The notes under the pieces were generated by a model. That model was given only the letters and a program-made list of their open reading frames with translations, did not search any database and was not told the origin of the DNA. Of a stretch of DNA of 64,000 bases, positions 15,261 through 25,066 are shown in pieces. Both the position numbers and the translations under genes were made by a program. The DNA comes from Xanthomonas hyacinthi. GTDB taxonomy: Bacteria; Pseudomonadota; Gammaproteobacteria; Xanthomonadales; Xanthomonadaceae. The stretch covers positions 1,302,001 through 1,366,000 of the forward strand of contig NZ_CP043476.1 in the NCBI RefSeq assembly GCF_009769165.1, in the 5' to 3' direction. Numbering within the stretch: the first letter of the stretch is position 1; every line of letters starts with the position of its first letter.

Positions 15261-15290
15261 CAAACGGGCCTTCGGGCCCGTTTGTTTTTT
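15261..15290 (+). terminator. Intrinsic terminator of ompW
   Basis: A perfect 10-bp stem (CAAACGGGCC and complement) closes a TTCG tetraloop and is followed by T6. It begins 24 bases after the ompW stop. Confidence 0.92.
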
Positions 15291-15321
15291 GCCTTCCGCG
15301 CCGTCTCCGATCGCGCGCCGC

Positions 15322-15885
15322 TCAGCGCGGCGAACGATCGTAGCCGCGGTAGCGATCGAAGCGGCGCACGCGACGCCGCAGCAGCCACGCATACGCGCAC
15401 GCATAGCCGAGCAGCAACGCCGCCGCCGCGAGCAGGCTGGCATGGCTCATCCAGCCCTGCGCCGGCCATGCCGCGCCCTCGCCCATGCTGCGCCAGCCCT
15501 GCACCAGGCCGGCGCCGATGCGCGCCACCACCAGCAGCGCCAAGGCCAGCACCAGCCACAGGTTCGGCGTGTAGTACAGGCCCTGCGGCAACGGTTCGAA
15601 CCGGCTCAGGCAGATGCCCAGCGCGCCCAGCGCCAGGCCTGCCGCCCAGCCGACGCAGGCATAGAGCGCCGCGTCCGGCCACCAGTGCGATGCGACCGAC
15701 GCGAAGCCCAGCAACAGCACGCTGGACACCAGCGCCGACCAGAACTGCACGCTGGCCAGCCACGCCCGCGCCTGGCGCCGCGAAGTGCCGTAGCGGAAGC
15801 GCTGCAGCAGCGCCAGCGGCAACAGCACCGCGGTCACCGCCAGCGCGATCACGATCGCCAGGGGAATGGCCAGCAGCAGTGGCAT
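15322..15885 (-). CDS. Small membrane protein downstream of metQ, unknown function
   Basis: I do not recognise this 187-residue protein. Four to five hydrophobic segments are visible (residues about 3-27, 45-65, 72-92, 108-127, 148-168), with a basic loop RFRYGTSRRQARA after the first and an Arg-rich C-terminus ending RFDRYRGYDRSPR. The ATG at 15885 is only 13 bases behind the metQ stop, so it is probably the last gene of the metNIQ operon. A role with the methionine importer is possible but only inferred from position. Confidence 0.7.
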   Translation of the reverse strand: MPLLLAIPLAIVIALAVTAVLLPLALLQRFRYGTSRRQARAWLASVQFWSALVSSVLLLGFASVASHWWPDAALYACVGWAAGLALGALGICLSRFEPLPQGLYYTPNLWLVLALALLVVARIGAGLVQGWRSMGEGAAWPAQGWMSHASLLAAAALLLGYACAYAWLLRRRVRRFDRYRGYDRSPR

Positions 15886-15898
15886 GCGTGCGCCCGGC

Positions 15899-16705
15899 TC
15901 AGAACGCCGGCAGCACCGCGCCCTGGTACTTGCGCTCGATGAACGCCTTGACCTCGGGGCTGGTCAGCGCCTTGGCCAGCTTCTGCACGCGCGGGTCGTC
16001 CTTGTTGTCGGGGCGCGCGACCAGGAAGTTCACGTACGGCGAGTCCTTGCTCTCGATCGCCAGCGCGTCGCGGGCGGGATTGAGTCCGGCGTCGAGCGCG
16101 TAGTTGGTGTTGATCAGCGCCAGGTCGACCTGGTCCAGCACCCGCGGCAGCATCGCCGAATCCAGTTCGCGGAACTTCAGCTGCTTGGGGTTGGCGACGA
16201 TATCGCGCTGGGTCGACAGCGCGTTGCCCGGGTCCTTGAGCTTGATGACCCCGGCCTTGTCGAGCAGGATCAGCGCGCGGCTGTTGTTGCTGGGATCGTT
16301 GGGGATCACCACGTCGGCGCCCTGCGGCAGTTCGGCCAGCGACTTGAAGCGGCGCGAATAGGCGCCGAACGGCTCGATGTGCACGCCGATCACGGTGACC
16401 AGGTCGCTCTTGCGATCGCGGTTGTAGGCGTCCAGGTACGGCTCGGTCTGGAAGTAGTTCACGTCGATCTGCTTCTGCACCACCTGGTCGTTGGGCTGCA
16501 CGTAGTCGTTGAACACGCGCACGTCCAGGGTCACGCCCTGCTTGGCCAGCAGCGGCTTGACCACCTCCAGGATTTCCGCGTGCGGCACCGCGGTGGCGGC
16601 GACGCTGAGCGTTGCATTGTCGGCGCCGGGCGCGGAGGTCTTGCCGCAGGCGGCCAGGGCCAGCACGGCGGCGCCGAGCAGCAGACGAAGCGGGGGTTTG
16701 GTCAT
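15899..16705 (-). CDS. metQ: D-methionine-binding lipoprotein MetQ
   Basis: The 268-residue periplasmic lipoprotein delivers methionine to the MetNI transporter. The signal ends in the lipobox LAAC (ALAACG), placing the acylated Cys near residue 22. Family motifs follow: PHAEILEVVKPLL, the aromatic ligand-binding run VQKQIDVNYFQTEPYLDAYN, and ALINTNYALDAGLNP with the conserved Asn. I chose ATG 16705 (MTKPPLRLLLGA) since it begins the signal peptide. It is third in metN-metI-metQ. Confidence 0.95.
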   Translation of the reverse strand: MTKPPLRLLLGAAVLALAACGKTSAPGADNATLSVAATAVPHAEILEVVKPLLAKQGVTLDVRVFNDYVQPNDQVVQKQIDVNYFQTEPYLDAYNRDRKSDLVTVIGVHIEPFGAYSRRFKSLAELPQGADVVIPNDPSNNSRALILLDKAGVIKLKDPGNALSTQRDIVANPKQLKFRELDSAMLPRVLDQVDLALINTNYALDAGLNPARDALAIESKDSPYVNFLVARPDNKDDPRVQKLAKALTSPEVKAFIERKYQGAVLPAF

Positions 16706-16837
16706 GGCAGGAATCCGAAAACATGGGGAAGAAGAGCGGCCAAGCCGCCATGCAAGCAAGCTAGCAGACCCGGCCGCTGCGTGCGGCGAAAGGCATAGGT
16801 GGCTTTTTGTAGAAGCGCGATACGGGGCAACGCGCGC

Positions 16838-17533
16838 TCAACGCCGGCTGTAATGCGCGACCAGCCGATCGCCGAGCATCTGCAGCCCCTGCACCAGCAA
16901 CAGCAGCACCACCACCGTGATCAGCGCCACGTCGGCGTGCGAGCGCTGGTAGCCGTCGCGGTAGGCCAGGTCGCCGAGGCCGCCGGAACCGATCGCGCCG
17001 CCCATCGCGGTGAAGCCGATCAGCGCGATGGTGGTCACCGTGGCGCCGGCGATCAGCCCCGGCCGCGCCTCGGGCAGCAGCACCCGCGTCACCAGCTGCC
17101 AGGTGGTCGCGCCCATCGCCAGGCTGGCCTCGACCACGCCGCGGTCCACTTCGCGCAGCGCCGTCTCCACCAGCCGCGCGTAGAACGGCGCCGCGCCCAC
17201 CACCAGCGGCAGGATCGCGCCGCGCACGCCCAGCGAAGTGCCCATCGCCCACAGCGTCAGCGGGATCATCGCAATCATCAGGATGATGAAGGGCACCGAG
17301 CGCAGCACGTTGATCGCCAGCGCCAGCGTGGCGTACAGCAGCGGCCGCTGGTGGGTCTGGCGCGGCCCGCTCAGGAACAGCAGCACGCCCAGCGGCAGGC
17401 CGATCAGCAGGGTCAGCGGCAGCGAGCCGCCGAGCATCAGCAGCGTGTCCAGCGTGGCACGGCCGATCTCGGCCCATTTGCCGGCGTCGAGATTGCGGAA
17501 GAAGCCGCTGGCGGCGGTGGCGAACGGGATCAT
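16838..17533 (-). CDS. metI: D-methionine ABC transporter permease MetI
   Basis: The 231-residue inner-membrane permease has five membrane segments. The EAA-type coupling loop [20 protein letters not shown] near residue 145 docks on MetN, and [20 protein letters not shown] is the typical MetI C-terminal signature. Its ATG overlaps the metN stop by four bases (ATGA), showing translational coupling. MetQ follows after 132 bp. Confidence 0.95.
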   Translation of the reverse strand: MIPFATAASGFFRNLDAGKWAEIGRATLDTLLMLGGSLPLTLLIGLPLGVLLFLSGPRQTHQRPLLYATLALAINVLRSVPFIILMIAMIPLTLWAMGTSLGVRGAILPLVVGAAPFYARLVETALREVDRGVVEASLAMGATTWQLVTRVLLPEARPGLIAGATVTTIALIGFTAMGGAIGSGGLGDLAYRDGYQRSHADVALITVVVLLLLVQGLQMLGDRLVAHYSRR

Positions 17534-18537
17534 CGGCGCAGTTCCTCGACATGCACGCCGGCGGCGACGAACCCGGCCTGCGCCGCGTCCAGGTCGCCGC
17601 CGACCAGGGCCACGGTCAGCTGGCCGTACGGGGTGTCCTTGATCCGGTCGATGCGCCCGGACAGGATGTTGTAGTCCACCGCGGTCTCGCGCGCGATGCG
17701 CCCGAGCAGCGGCGCGTAGGTGTCGCCGCCGAGGAAGGTCAGGCGCAGGATGCGCCCGGCCACCGCGGCGAAGTCGCGATGCAGCTCGCCATCGTCCACG
17801 TGTTCGGCCTCGGACACGAAGCGGCGCGTGGTCGGATGGCGCGGATGCAGGAATACTTCGGTGACCGGCCCGCTTTCGACCAGATGCCCGGCGTCGAGCA
17901 CCGCCACGCGGTCGCAGACGCGCCGGATCACCTCCATCTCGTGGGTGATCAGCACGATGGTCAGGCCCAGCTCGCGGTTGATCTGCGCCAGCAGGCTCAG
18001 CACCGAGGCGGTGGTCTGCGGATCCAGCGCGCTGGTGGCCTCGTCGCACAGCAGGATCTGCGGCCCGGTGGCCAGCGCGCGGGCGATGCCGACGCGCTGC
18101 TTCTGCCCGCCGGACAGCTGCGCCGGATACTTGCTGGCGTGCTCGGCCAGGCCGACCCGGGCCAGCAGCTCGGCCACCCGCGCCTGGATCTGCGCACGCG
18201 CGGTGCCGGCCAGTTGCAGTGGGAAGGCGACGTTGTCGGCCACGCTGCGCGAGGACAGCAGGTTGAAGTGCTGGAAGATCATGCCGATGCGCCGGCGCAG
18301 CGTGCGCAGCCCGGCGCGGTCCAGCGCGGTGACGTCCTCGCCGTCGATCAGCAGGCGCCCGCCGCTGGGCTCCTCGAGCCGGTTGATCAGCCGGATCAGC
18401 GTGGACTTGCCGGCACCGGAATGGCCGATGATGCCGAACACCTCGCCGGCGCGGATTTCCAGGTCGAGCGGATGCAAGGCCACGACCGATTGGCCGGCAA
18501 CGGGGTAGGACTTGTGCAGGTGCTCGAACTGGATCAC
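17530..18537 (-). CDS. metN: Methionine import ATPase MetN
   Basis: The 335-residue ABC ATPase powers methionine uptake. Walker [16 protein letters not shown]-loop FQHFNLL, signature [15 protein letters not shown], Walker [13 protein letters not shown] and the switch His in ITHEME are all present. Residues after about 245 form the C-terminal NIL/ACT-like domain, which in E. coli MetN binds methionine and inhibits transport. I chose GTG 18537 ([12 protein letters not shown]), matching family N-termini; a TTG 30 bases upstream is less likely. No S-box or MetJ-type operator was recognised upstream. Confidence 0.95.
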   Translation of the reverse strand: MIQFEHLHKSYPVAGQSVVALHPLDLEIRAGEVFGIIGHSGAGKSTLIRLINRLEEPSGGRLLIDGEDVTALDRAGLRTLRRRIGMIFQHFNLLSSRSVADNVAFPLQLAGTARAQIQARVAELLARVGLAEHASKYPAQLSGGQKQRVGIARALATGPQILLCDEATSALDPQTTASVLSLLAQINRELGLTIVLITHEMEVIRRVCDRVAVLDAGHLVESGPVTEVFLHPRHPTTRRFVSEAEHVDDGELHRDFAAVAGRILRLTFLGGDTYAPLLGRIARETAVDYNILSGRIDRIKDTPYGQLTVALVGGDLDAAQAGFVAAGVHVEELRR

Positions 18538-18636
18538 CGCGCGGGGCCGGCAGCGAAGGGGGCGCAAAGCCTAGCAGGCCAGGGTTGCGCGCGTTATTCC
18601 ATTCGATTCTAACGCTTGCATCGGCAGCGGCACCGG

Positions 18637-19533
18637 CTACGGGTGCACCTGCGGCGGCGGCCGCACGCTGGCGCGGACCCGCTCGCGATGCAGCAGGTAC
18701 AGGCCGCTGGCGACGATGATCGCCGCGCCCAGCCAGGTCCAGGCGTCGGGCAGCTTGCGCCACAGCAGCCAGTCCCACGGGATCACCCAGATCAGGCCGC
18801 TGTACTCCAGCGGCGCGATCAGCGAGGCGTCGCCGCGGCGGAACGCCTGGGTCAGGGCCACCTGACCCAGCGCGCCGGCCACGCCGAGCGTGGCGATCCA
18901 GCCGGCATCGGCCAGGCGCAGCGGGCTCCAGGCCGGCAGCGCCAGCGCGCCGGCGCCCAGCGCCATGATCAGCAGGAACCAGACCACCAGCGACTGCGGC
19001 GTGTCGGTGCGCGCCAGCAGGCTGACCAGCACCGCCGCGACCGCGTAGGCGGCTGCGGCCAGCAGCACCATCAACCCCGGCAGCGAGACGAAGCCGCCCA
19101 CGCCCGGGCGCAGCACCACCAGCACGCCGACCAGGCCGATGCCGATCGCGGCCCAGCGCCGCGGGCCGACCCGTTCGCCCAGCAATGGCACCGACAGCGC
19201 CGCCACCAGCAGCGGCGCGACGAAGTAGATCGTGTAGGCGGTGGACAGCGGCAGGCTGCGCAGCGCCCCGGCGAAGCAGCCGATCATGGCGATGCCGAGC
19301 ACGCCGCGCAGCAGATGCAGGCCCCAGCGCACCGGCAGGATCGAACGCGGGCCGGCACTGGCCAGCACCCACAGCAGCACGAACGGCAGCGAGGCGCCGC
19401 CGCGCAGCGTGGCCACCTGCAGCGCCGGATAGTGCGCGGTCAGCAGCTTCATCGCCGCATCCATCAGCGCGAAGCAGGCGACCGCCGCGACCATCCAGGC
19501 GGCGGCCGCGGCGTTGGAACGGGACGTGGGCAT
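18637..19533 (-). CDS. EamA/DMT family transporter
   Basis: The 298-residue protein has ten hydrophobic helices in two five-helix EamA repeats. Segments such as STAYTIYFVAPLLVAALSVP and LLGERVGPRRWAAIGIGLVG are the typical end-of-repeat motif with the conserved Glu of the DMT superfamily. Members export metabolites or amino acids; the substrate cannot be read from sequence. It lies 99 bp upstream of metN on the same strand, which could mean co-transcription, and diverges from yajQ. Confidence 0.85.
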   Translation of the reverse strand: MPTSRSNAAAAAWMVAAVACFALMDAAMKLLTAHYPALQVATLRGGASLPFVLLWVLASAGPRSILPVRWGLHLLRGVLGIAMIGCFAGALRSLPLSTAYTIYFVAPLLVAALSVPLLGERVGPRRWAAIGIGLVGVLVVLRPGVGGFVSLPGLMVLLAAAAYAVAAVLVSLLARTDTPQSLVVWFLLIMALGAGALALPAWSPLRLADAGWIATLGVAGALGQVALTQAFRRGDASLIAPLEYSGLIWVIPWDWLLWRKLPDAWTWLGAAIIVASGLYLLHRERVRASVRPPPQVHP

Positions 19534-19640
19534 CGGCGGATTATCGTGGCGATCGGCGGCGCCGCCCAGCAGCGCAACCGCGCCGGCAGCGGCGTTGCGT
19601 CCGGATCGGTAGGATATGCGGTCTTTCCCGAGGAACTGCC

Positions 19641-20123
19641 ATGCCTTCCTTCGATGTCGTCTCCGAAATCGACAAGCACGAACTGACCAATGCCATCGAC
19701 CAGGCGAACCGCGAGCTGTCGACCCGCTTCGATTTCAAGGGCGTGGAGGCCCGCTTCGAGCTCGACGACCAGGTCATCAACCAGGCCGCGCCGAGCGACT
19801 TCCAGGTCAAGCAGATGACCGACATCCTGCGCGCGCGGCTGATCGCGCGCGGCATCGACGTGCGCTGCCTGGAATTCGGCGACGTGGAGACCAACCTGGC
19901 CGGCGCGCGGCAGAAGGTCACGGTCAAGCAGGGCATCGAGCAGAAGCTGGCCAAGAAGATCGTCGCGGCGATCAAGGACGCCAAGCTCAAGGTGGAAGCG
20001 CAGATCAACGGCGACAAGCTGCGCATCAGCGGCAAGAAGCGCGACGACCTGCAGGACGTGATGGCGCTGTTGAAGAAGAGCGATTTCGAGCTGCCGCTGC
20101 AGTTCGAGAATTTCCGCGACTGA
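19641..20123 (+). CDS. yajQ: YajQ family nucleotide-binding protein
   Basis: The 160-residue protein is a full YajQ: MPSFDVVSEIDKHELTNAID at the start, RFDFKG in the middle and LPLQFENFRD at the end, spanning two ferredoxin-like domains. YajQ proteins bind nucleotides. In Xanthomonas campestris a YajQ protein (XC_3703) is reported as a cyclic di-GMP effector acting with a LysR regulator on virulence genes, so this one is a candidate signalling protein. AGGAAC precedes ATG 19641. Confidence 0.95.
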   Translation: MPSFDVVSEIDKHELTNAIDQANRELSTRFDFKGVEARFELDDQVINQAAPSDFQVKQMTDILRARLIARGIDVRCLEFGDVETNLAGARQKVTVKQGIEQKLAKKIVAAIKDAKLKVEAQINGDKLRISGKKRDDLQDVMALLKKSDFELPLQFENFRD

Positions 20124-20192
20124 GCCGGCGCGGTGGCACGCCCGCCGTCTGCTTCGCCCGATCGGCATCCGCCCTCGCCCACTGGAACCGCC

Positions 20193-20753
20193 TTGAACGA
20201 CCTGGACCCGAACGCCGATCCGATCGCCGCGACCCGGCAATGGCTGGAACGCGCGGTGATCGGCCTGAACCTGTGCCCGTTCGCCAAGGCCGTGCACGTC
20301 AAGCGGCAGATCCGCTACGTGCGCAGCGACGCGACCACGCCCGAGGCCTTGCTGGAGGAGTTGAGCGAGGAACTGCTGTTGCTGCGCGACACCCCGGCCG
20401 AGCAGATCGACACCACCTTGATCGTGCATCCGCAGGTACTCGGCGATTTCCTGGACTACAACGATTTCCTCGACAACGCCGACGCGGCGGTGGACGCGCT
20501 GGACCTGCACGGCATCCTGCAGGTGGCCAGCTTCCATCCGCACTACCAGTTTGCCGGCACCGCGCCGGACGACATCGGCAACTACACCAACCGCGCGCCC
20601 TTCCCCACCTTGCACCTGCTGCGCGAGGACAGCGTCGAACGCGCCGTGGCCGCGTTCCCGGACGCGGACGTGATCGTGGAGCGCAATCTGCAGACGTTGG
20701 AGACGCTGGGGCTGGACGGATGGAAGAAGCTGTTCGAGAGCCGGGATTCGTGA
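20193..20753 (+). CDS. DUF1415 family protein
   Basis: The 186-residue protein fits the DUF1415 family: an N-terminal TRQWLERAVIGLNLCPFAKA with a conserved Cys, VASFHPHYQFAGT with conserved His residues near the middle, and NRAPFPTLHLLRE. The paired Cys/His pattern hints at metal or redox chemistry, but no activity is established to my knowledge. I favour TTG 20193 with GGAA upstream; a GTG at 20133 would add 20 low-complexity residues. It may be co-transcribed with yajQ. Confidence 0.82.
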   Translation: MNDLDPNADPIAATRQWLERAVIGLNLCPFAKAVHVKRQIRYVRSDATTPEALLEELSEELLLLRDTPAEQIDTTLIVHPQVLGDFLDYNDFLDNADAAVDALDLHGILQVASFHPHYQFAGTAPDDIGNYTNRAPFPTLHLLREDSVERAVAAFPDADVIVERNLQTLETLGLDGWKKLFESRDS

Positions 20754-20830
20754 TTGGGGATTCGTGATTGGTAACGGCAAGGATCGCCAAAGCGCGCTGA
20801 CCGCGCTTTTACCAATCTCCAATCCCTAAT
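20742..20830. repeat. Inverted GATTGG-type repeat
   Basis: GATTCGTGATTGGGGATTCG and GATTGGTAA units from 20742 face TTACCAATCTCCAATCCC ending near 20830. The element overlaps the last codons of the DUF1415 gene and fills the gap between two converging genes, so it probably acts as a bidirectional transcript end. Confidence 0.65.
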
Positions 20831-21542
20831 GCCGAATCTCGGCCCCAAACACCCGCCCCAGATCCGCCGCCTCCAGCGCACGCCACTGCCCGGCCGGCAA
20901 GGTCTCGTCCAGGGCGAAGCCGCCGATGCGGCTGCGGTGCAAGGTCGCCACGTGGTTGCCGACCGCGGCGAACATGCGCCGCGCCTGGTGGTAGCGGCCT
21001 TCGTACAGGGTGAGGCGCGCCTGGCGCGGACCCAGCACCTCCAGCTGCACCGGCAGCAGCGGCGTGGTCTCGCCGTCCAGCAGCAGCGTGCCGCTGGCGA
21101 ACTGCGCCGCCTCGTCGCCGCGCAGGTCCTCGGCCAGGGTCGCTTCATAGACCTTGGCCAGCTGCGCTTTCGGCGAGACGATGCGATGCAGCAGCGCGCC
21201 GTCGTCGGTCAGCAGCAGCAGGCCGCTGCTGTCGCGGTCCAGCCGCCCGACCGTGGACAGCAGCGGCGAACGCAGGCGGAAGCGCGGCGGCAGCAGGTCG
21301 TAGACGATGCGGCCCGGGTCCCTGGTCGAACAGGTGTAGCCGACCGGCTTGTGCAGCGCCAGGATCAGCCCCGGCGCCGGGTCCAGCGCCTCGCCATCGA
21401 CCCGGATCGCCGCATGCGCGAGCTGGTCGTCGGCGTACAGCACCTCGCCGTCGGCGTCGGTGATGCGGCCTTCGCGGAACATCAGGGTGACCTGCTTGCG
21501 GCTGCCATAGCCCAGGTTGGCCAGGTGCTTGACCAGCTTCAC
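20826..21542 (-). CDS. rsuA: RsuA-type 16S rRNA pseudouridine synthase
   Basis: The 238-residue protein has an N-terminal S4 RNA-binding domain (VKHLANLGYGSRKQVTLMF) and the RsuA/RluB/E/F catalytic domain with the nucleophilic Asp in GRLDRDSSGLLLLT, followed by KVYEATL and YEGRYHQARRMFAAVGN. RsuA makes pseudouridine 516 in 16S rRNA; other RsuA-type enzymes act on 23S, so the exact site is inferred. The GTG start overlaps the stop of the preceding methyltransferase by four bases, coupling two rRNA-modifying enzymes. Confidence 0.88.
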   Translation of the reverse strand: MKLVKHLANLGYGSRKQVTLMFREGRITDADGEVLYADDQLAHAAIRVDGEALDPAPGLILALHKPVGYTCSTRDPGRIVYDLLPPRFRLRSPLLSTVGRLDRDSSGLLLLTDDGALLHRIVSPKAQLAKVYEATLAEDLRGDEAAQFASGTLLLDGETTPLLPVQLEVLGPRQARLTLYEGRYHQARRMFAAVGNHVATLHRSRIGGFALDETLPAGQWRALEAADLGRVFGAEIRH

Positions 21543-22612
21543 CGGCGCACCGTGGCGCGCGCGCGTACCGCCAGGATCAGCTTGAAGCCGTCGCGGCTGG
21601 CGAGCACCGAGGTGTCGCCGAAGCTGGCGTCGAGCACCGCCTCGTAGGGCAGATGCCGGTTGGCGACCAGATACAGCTTGCCGCCGGGCTTGAGCGCCTG
21701 TGCGGCGACGGCGATGAAGCGGCGGCCGATGTCCGGGCGCTCCATCCGCCCGGGCGCGTGGAACGGCGGATTGCTGACGATGACGTCGTACTGCGCCGGC
21801 AGCCCCGCGGTCACGTCGTGCCAGTGGTAGCCCATCGCCACCGCGGCCGGCGCCTGCGCCAGGTTCAGCCGCGCCAGCGCCAGCGCGCGCGCGTCGGCCT
21901 CGAACAGATCCAGCGCGGCGATGCTCGGGCAACGCGCCAGCAGTTCCGCCGACAGATAGCCGTAGCCGGCGCCGAGATCGGCACCGCGGCCGGCCAGGTC
22001 GGCCGGCAGGTGCTCGGCCAGCAGCGCCGAGGCCGGATCGATGCGGTCCCAGGCGAACACGCCGGGCCGGCTGCGGAAGCGCCCGTCCAGGATCGGCTGC
22101 GGCGCGTCCAATATCGCCCAGCGCCGCTGCAGCGCGGCGTCGTGGCCGCCATGCAGCGGCGCGGTCCAGTACACGCGGCAGTGGTGCTTGGTCAGCTTGC
22201 CGCCCAGGCCGGCCAGCTGCTGCAGGTCGTCCTCGCCGGAGCGGGCGCCTTCGTTGTTGGACTGGCAGGCCACCACCACCCCGCCCGGTGCGGCCAGCGC
22301 CAGCGCGCGCGCCAGCAGCGCCCGCGCCTCGTCGCGCTGGCGCGGCGGCAGCACCAGCACCAGCGCATAGCCGCCGGTATCGTCGTGGTCGTCGGCATCC
22401 TCGGCGCGGACCTGCCAGCCGCCCTGCTGCAGGGCGGCGGCGAATGGGCGGTAGCCCTGCTCGCAGACCAGTTGCGCCGGCTGCGCGTGCTGGCGCAGCG
22501 CCCAGCCGTCGCGGGCGCGCAGGAACAGCACCTTGCCGGCCGGCCAGCGCAGCGCGCCCTGGGCGAAGGGCAGGAACAGGGTGTCGAGGGGAGCGTCTTG
22601 CAGAGCCGGCAT
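21539..22612 (-). CDS. rsmC: RsmC/RlmG-type rRNA guanine-N2 methyltransferase
   Basis: The 357-residue protein has a degenerate N-terminal methyltransferase-like half and a catalytic C-terminal half. It shows the SAM motif ADLGAGYGYLSAELL near 225 and the catalytic NPPF in YDVIVSNPPFHAPGRMERPD near 290, typical of m2G methyltransferases RsmC (16S G1207) and RlmG (23S G1835). Which of the two it is cannot be settled by eye. The ATG at 22612 (MPALQDAPLDTLFLPF) was chosen; another lies 30 bases upstream. It overlaps the downstream pseudouridine synthase. Confidence 0.85.
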   Translation of the reverse strand: MPALQDAPLDTLFLPFAQGALRWPAGKVLFLRARDGWALRQHAQPAQLVCEQGYRPFAAALQQGGWQVRAEDADDHDDTGGYALVLVLPPRQRDEARALLARALALAAPGGVVVACQSNNEGARSGEDDLQQLAGLGGKLTKHHCRVYWTAPLHGGHDAALQRRWAILDAPQPILDGRFRSRPGVFAWDRIDPASALLAEHLPADLAGRGADLGAGYGYLSAELLARCPSIAALDLFEADARALALARLNLAQAPAAVAMGYHWHDVTAGLPAQYDVIVSNPPFHAPGRMERPDIGRRFIAVAAQALKPGGKLYLVANRHLPYEAVLDASFGDTSVLASRDGFKLILAVRARATVRR

Positions 22613-22755
22613 CGGGATCGGGTTCGGACAGGGAACGCGCATTCTACCGGCAGCCCGGCGCCGGCCCGGTTTTGCGCCAAGTGAACGCATCATTGATGCA
22701 ATGGCAACATCGCCGCGCCTAGGCTGCAGGTCAACCCGGACGGATGGAGTGGCAT

Positions 22756-23019
22756 ATGCGCGCAGTGTTCATCGGTGGCGTCGTCGACAACAGCGAAGTG
22801 GATCTGGAAGGCCACCAACCGCCGCTGCACTATCCGGAGAACACCGGTACCGGACGCCCGCGCTATCGCCTGCACCAGCGCGGCGAACGCGGCGACGGCA
22901 GCGTGGTATATGCGGTCTATGCGGCGCCCGAACTCGGCGACACCGAGGTGGAACGCGTGGTCAGCGAGCGCGGCTATGCGCGCCGCTTCGGCGTGGAGCC
23001 GGCGCCGGTGGAGCATTAA
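22756..23019 (+). CDS. Small hypothetical protein
   Basis: I do not recognise this 87-residue soluble, acidic protein. It begins MRAVFIGGVVDNSEVDLEG and contains the alternating hydrophobic pattern GSVVYAVYAAPELGDTEVER, suggesting a small alpha/beta fold without signal or membrane segment. GGAG lies six bases before ATG 22756; an in-frame ATG at 22744 is the alternative. It is a single gene, divergent from the methyltransferase pair and followed by the large inverted repeat at 23100. Confidence 0.65.
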   Translation: MRAVFIGGVVDNSEVDLEGHQPPLHYPENTGTGRPRYRLHQRGERGDGSVVYAVYAAPELGDTEVERVVSERGYARRFGVEPAPVEH

Positions 23020-23099
23020 GCGGAGGCGGGGGGTCTTCGGATCGGTTACCGCGGCTCTCCGCCTGAATTGGCCCTTTCGATCCAGATGCAAAAACACCT

Positions 23100-23165
23100 G
23101 TGGGAGCGACGTCAGTCGCGACGGGCTTTATCGATAGAGCCCGTCGCGACTGACGTCGCTCCCAC
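23100..23165. repeat. Perfect 28-bp inverted repeat (GTGGGAGCGAC family)
   Basis: Arms at 23100-23127 and 23138-23165 are exact complements and start with GTGGGAGCGACGTCAGTCGC; the loop contains the palindrome TATCGATA. It lies between converging genes and can form a 28-bp stem in either transcript. Related but diverged units occur at 28345-28546, so this is a REP-like family. Confidence 0.9.
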
Positions 23166-23268
23166 ATTCCTTCCTTTCGATCCCGATAGCGATCTTCCAC
23201 CTTCCACTGATACCGCCGCCCGGCCGCATAAGAGCCGGGCGCAGCGAACCACTCCCGGCTAATCCCGG

Positions 23269-24603
<1,335 letters not shown>

Positions 24604-24709
24604 CGCTGCTCGGCTCTCCATGGTGACGACAGGACCACCGATGATGCACAGCACGCGCTCGGCAAACGTGAAATAGATGTCAAATGCAGCGATGCGCAGG
24701 CACGCCGCG

Positions 24710-25000
24710 TCACCCGGTCGGCAGCAACGGCTGGACCTCGCGGATCCGATCCAGCCAGATGTAGTGCTGCTGCGCGGGCTGCAGCAGATCGTCCAGCCGT
24801 ACCCTGCCGTTGATGCCCTCGCGCTCCTGGCGATCGCGAAACGTCTGCAAGGTGGGCCGGATCGAGACCGTGCCGCTGACCCGGCTGCCGTCGTCCAGCA
24901 GCAGCGACACCTGCGCCAGCTCCGGCAAGTGCGGCAGCCATGCCTGCAGCGCGGCGATGGCGTCGGGATCGGTATGCACTGCATCGGCGTACTTGGTCAT
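24710..25000 (-). CDS. DUF3247 family small protein
   Basis: The 96-residue protein matches the DUF3247 pattern as I remember it: [20 protein letters not shown], then [20 protein letters not shown] and [15 protein letters not shown] Xanthomonas campestris member has a reported Sm-like fold; the cellular role is unknown. It stands alone on the minus strand between the sensor kinase and the sugar dehydrogenase, with short gaps to both. Confidence 0.75.
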   Translation of the reverse strand: MTKYADAVHTDPDAIAALQAWLPHLPELAQVSLLLDDGSRVSGTVSIRPTLQTFRDRQEREGINGRVRLDDLLQPAQQHYIWLDRIREVQPLLPTG

Positions 25001-25066
25001 ACGCAGCTCCTGCCAAGGGACCTGCGCAACGTAACGGCAATGGCGTGAAAACCCCGGGAAGCGCCG

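Noticed and set aside
20826..21932. One fused methyltransferase-pseudouridine synthase protein
   Set aside because: The two genes are in different frames with a 4-base GTGA overlap; the extended frame upstream of the pseudouridine synthase is a shadow of the methyltransferase.
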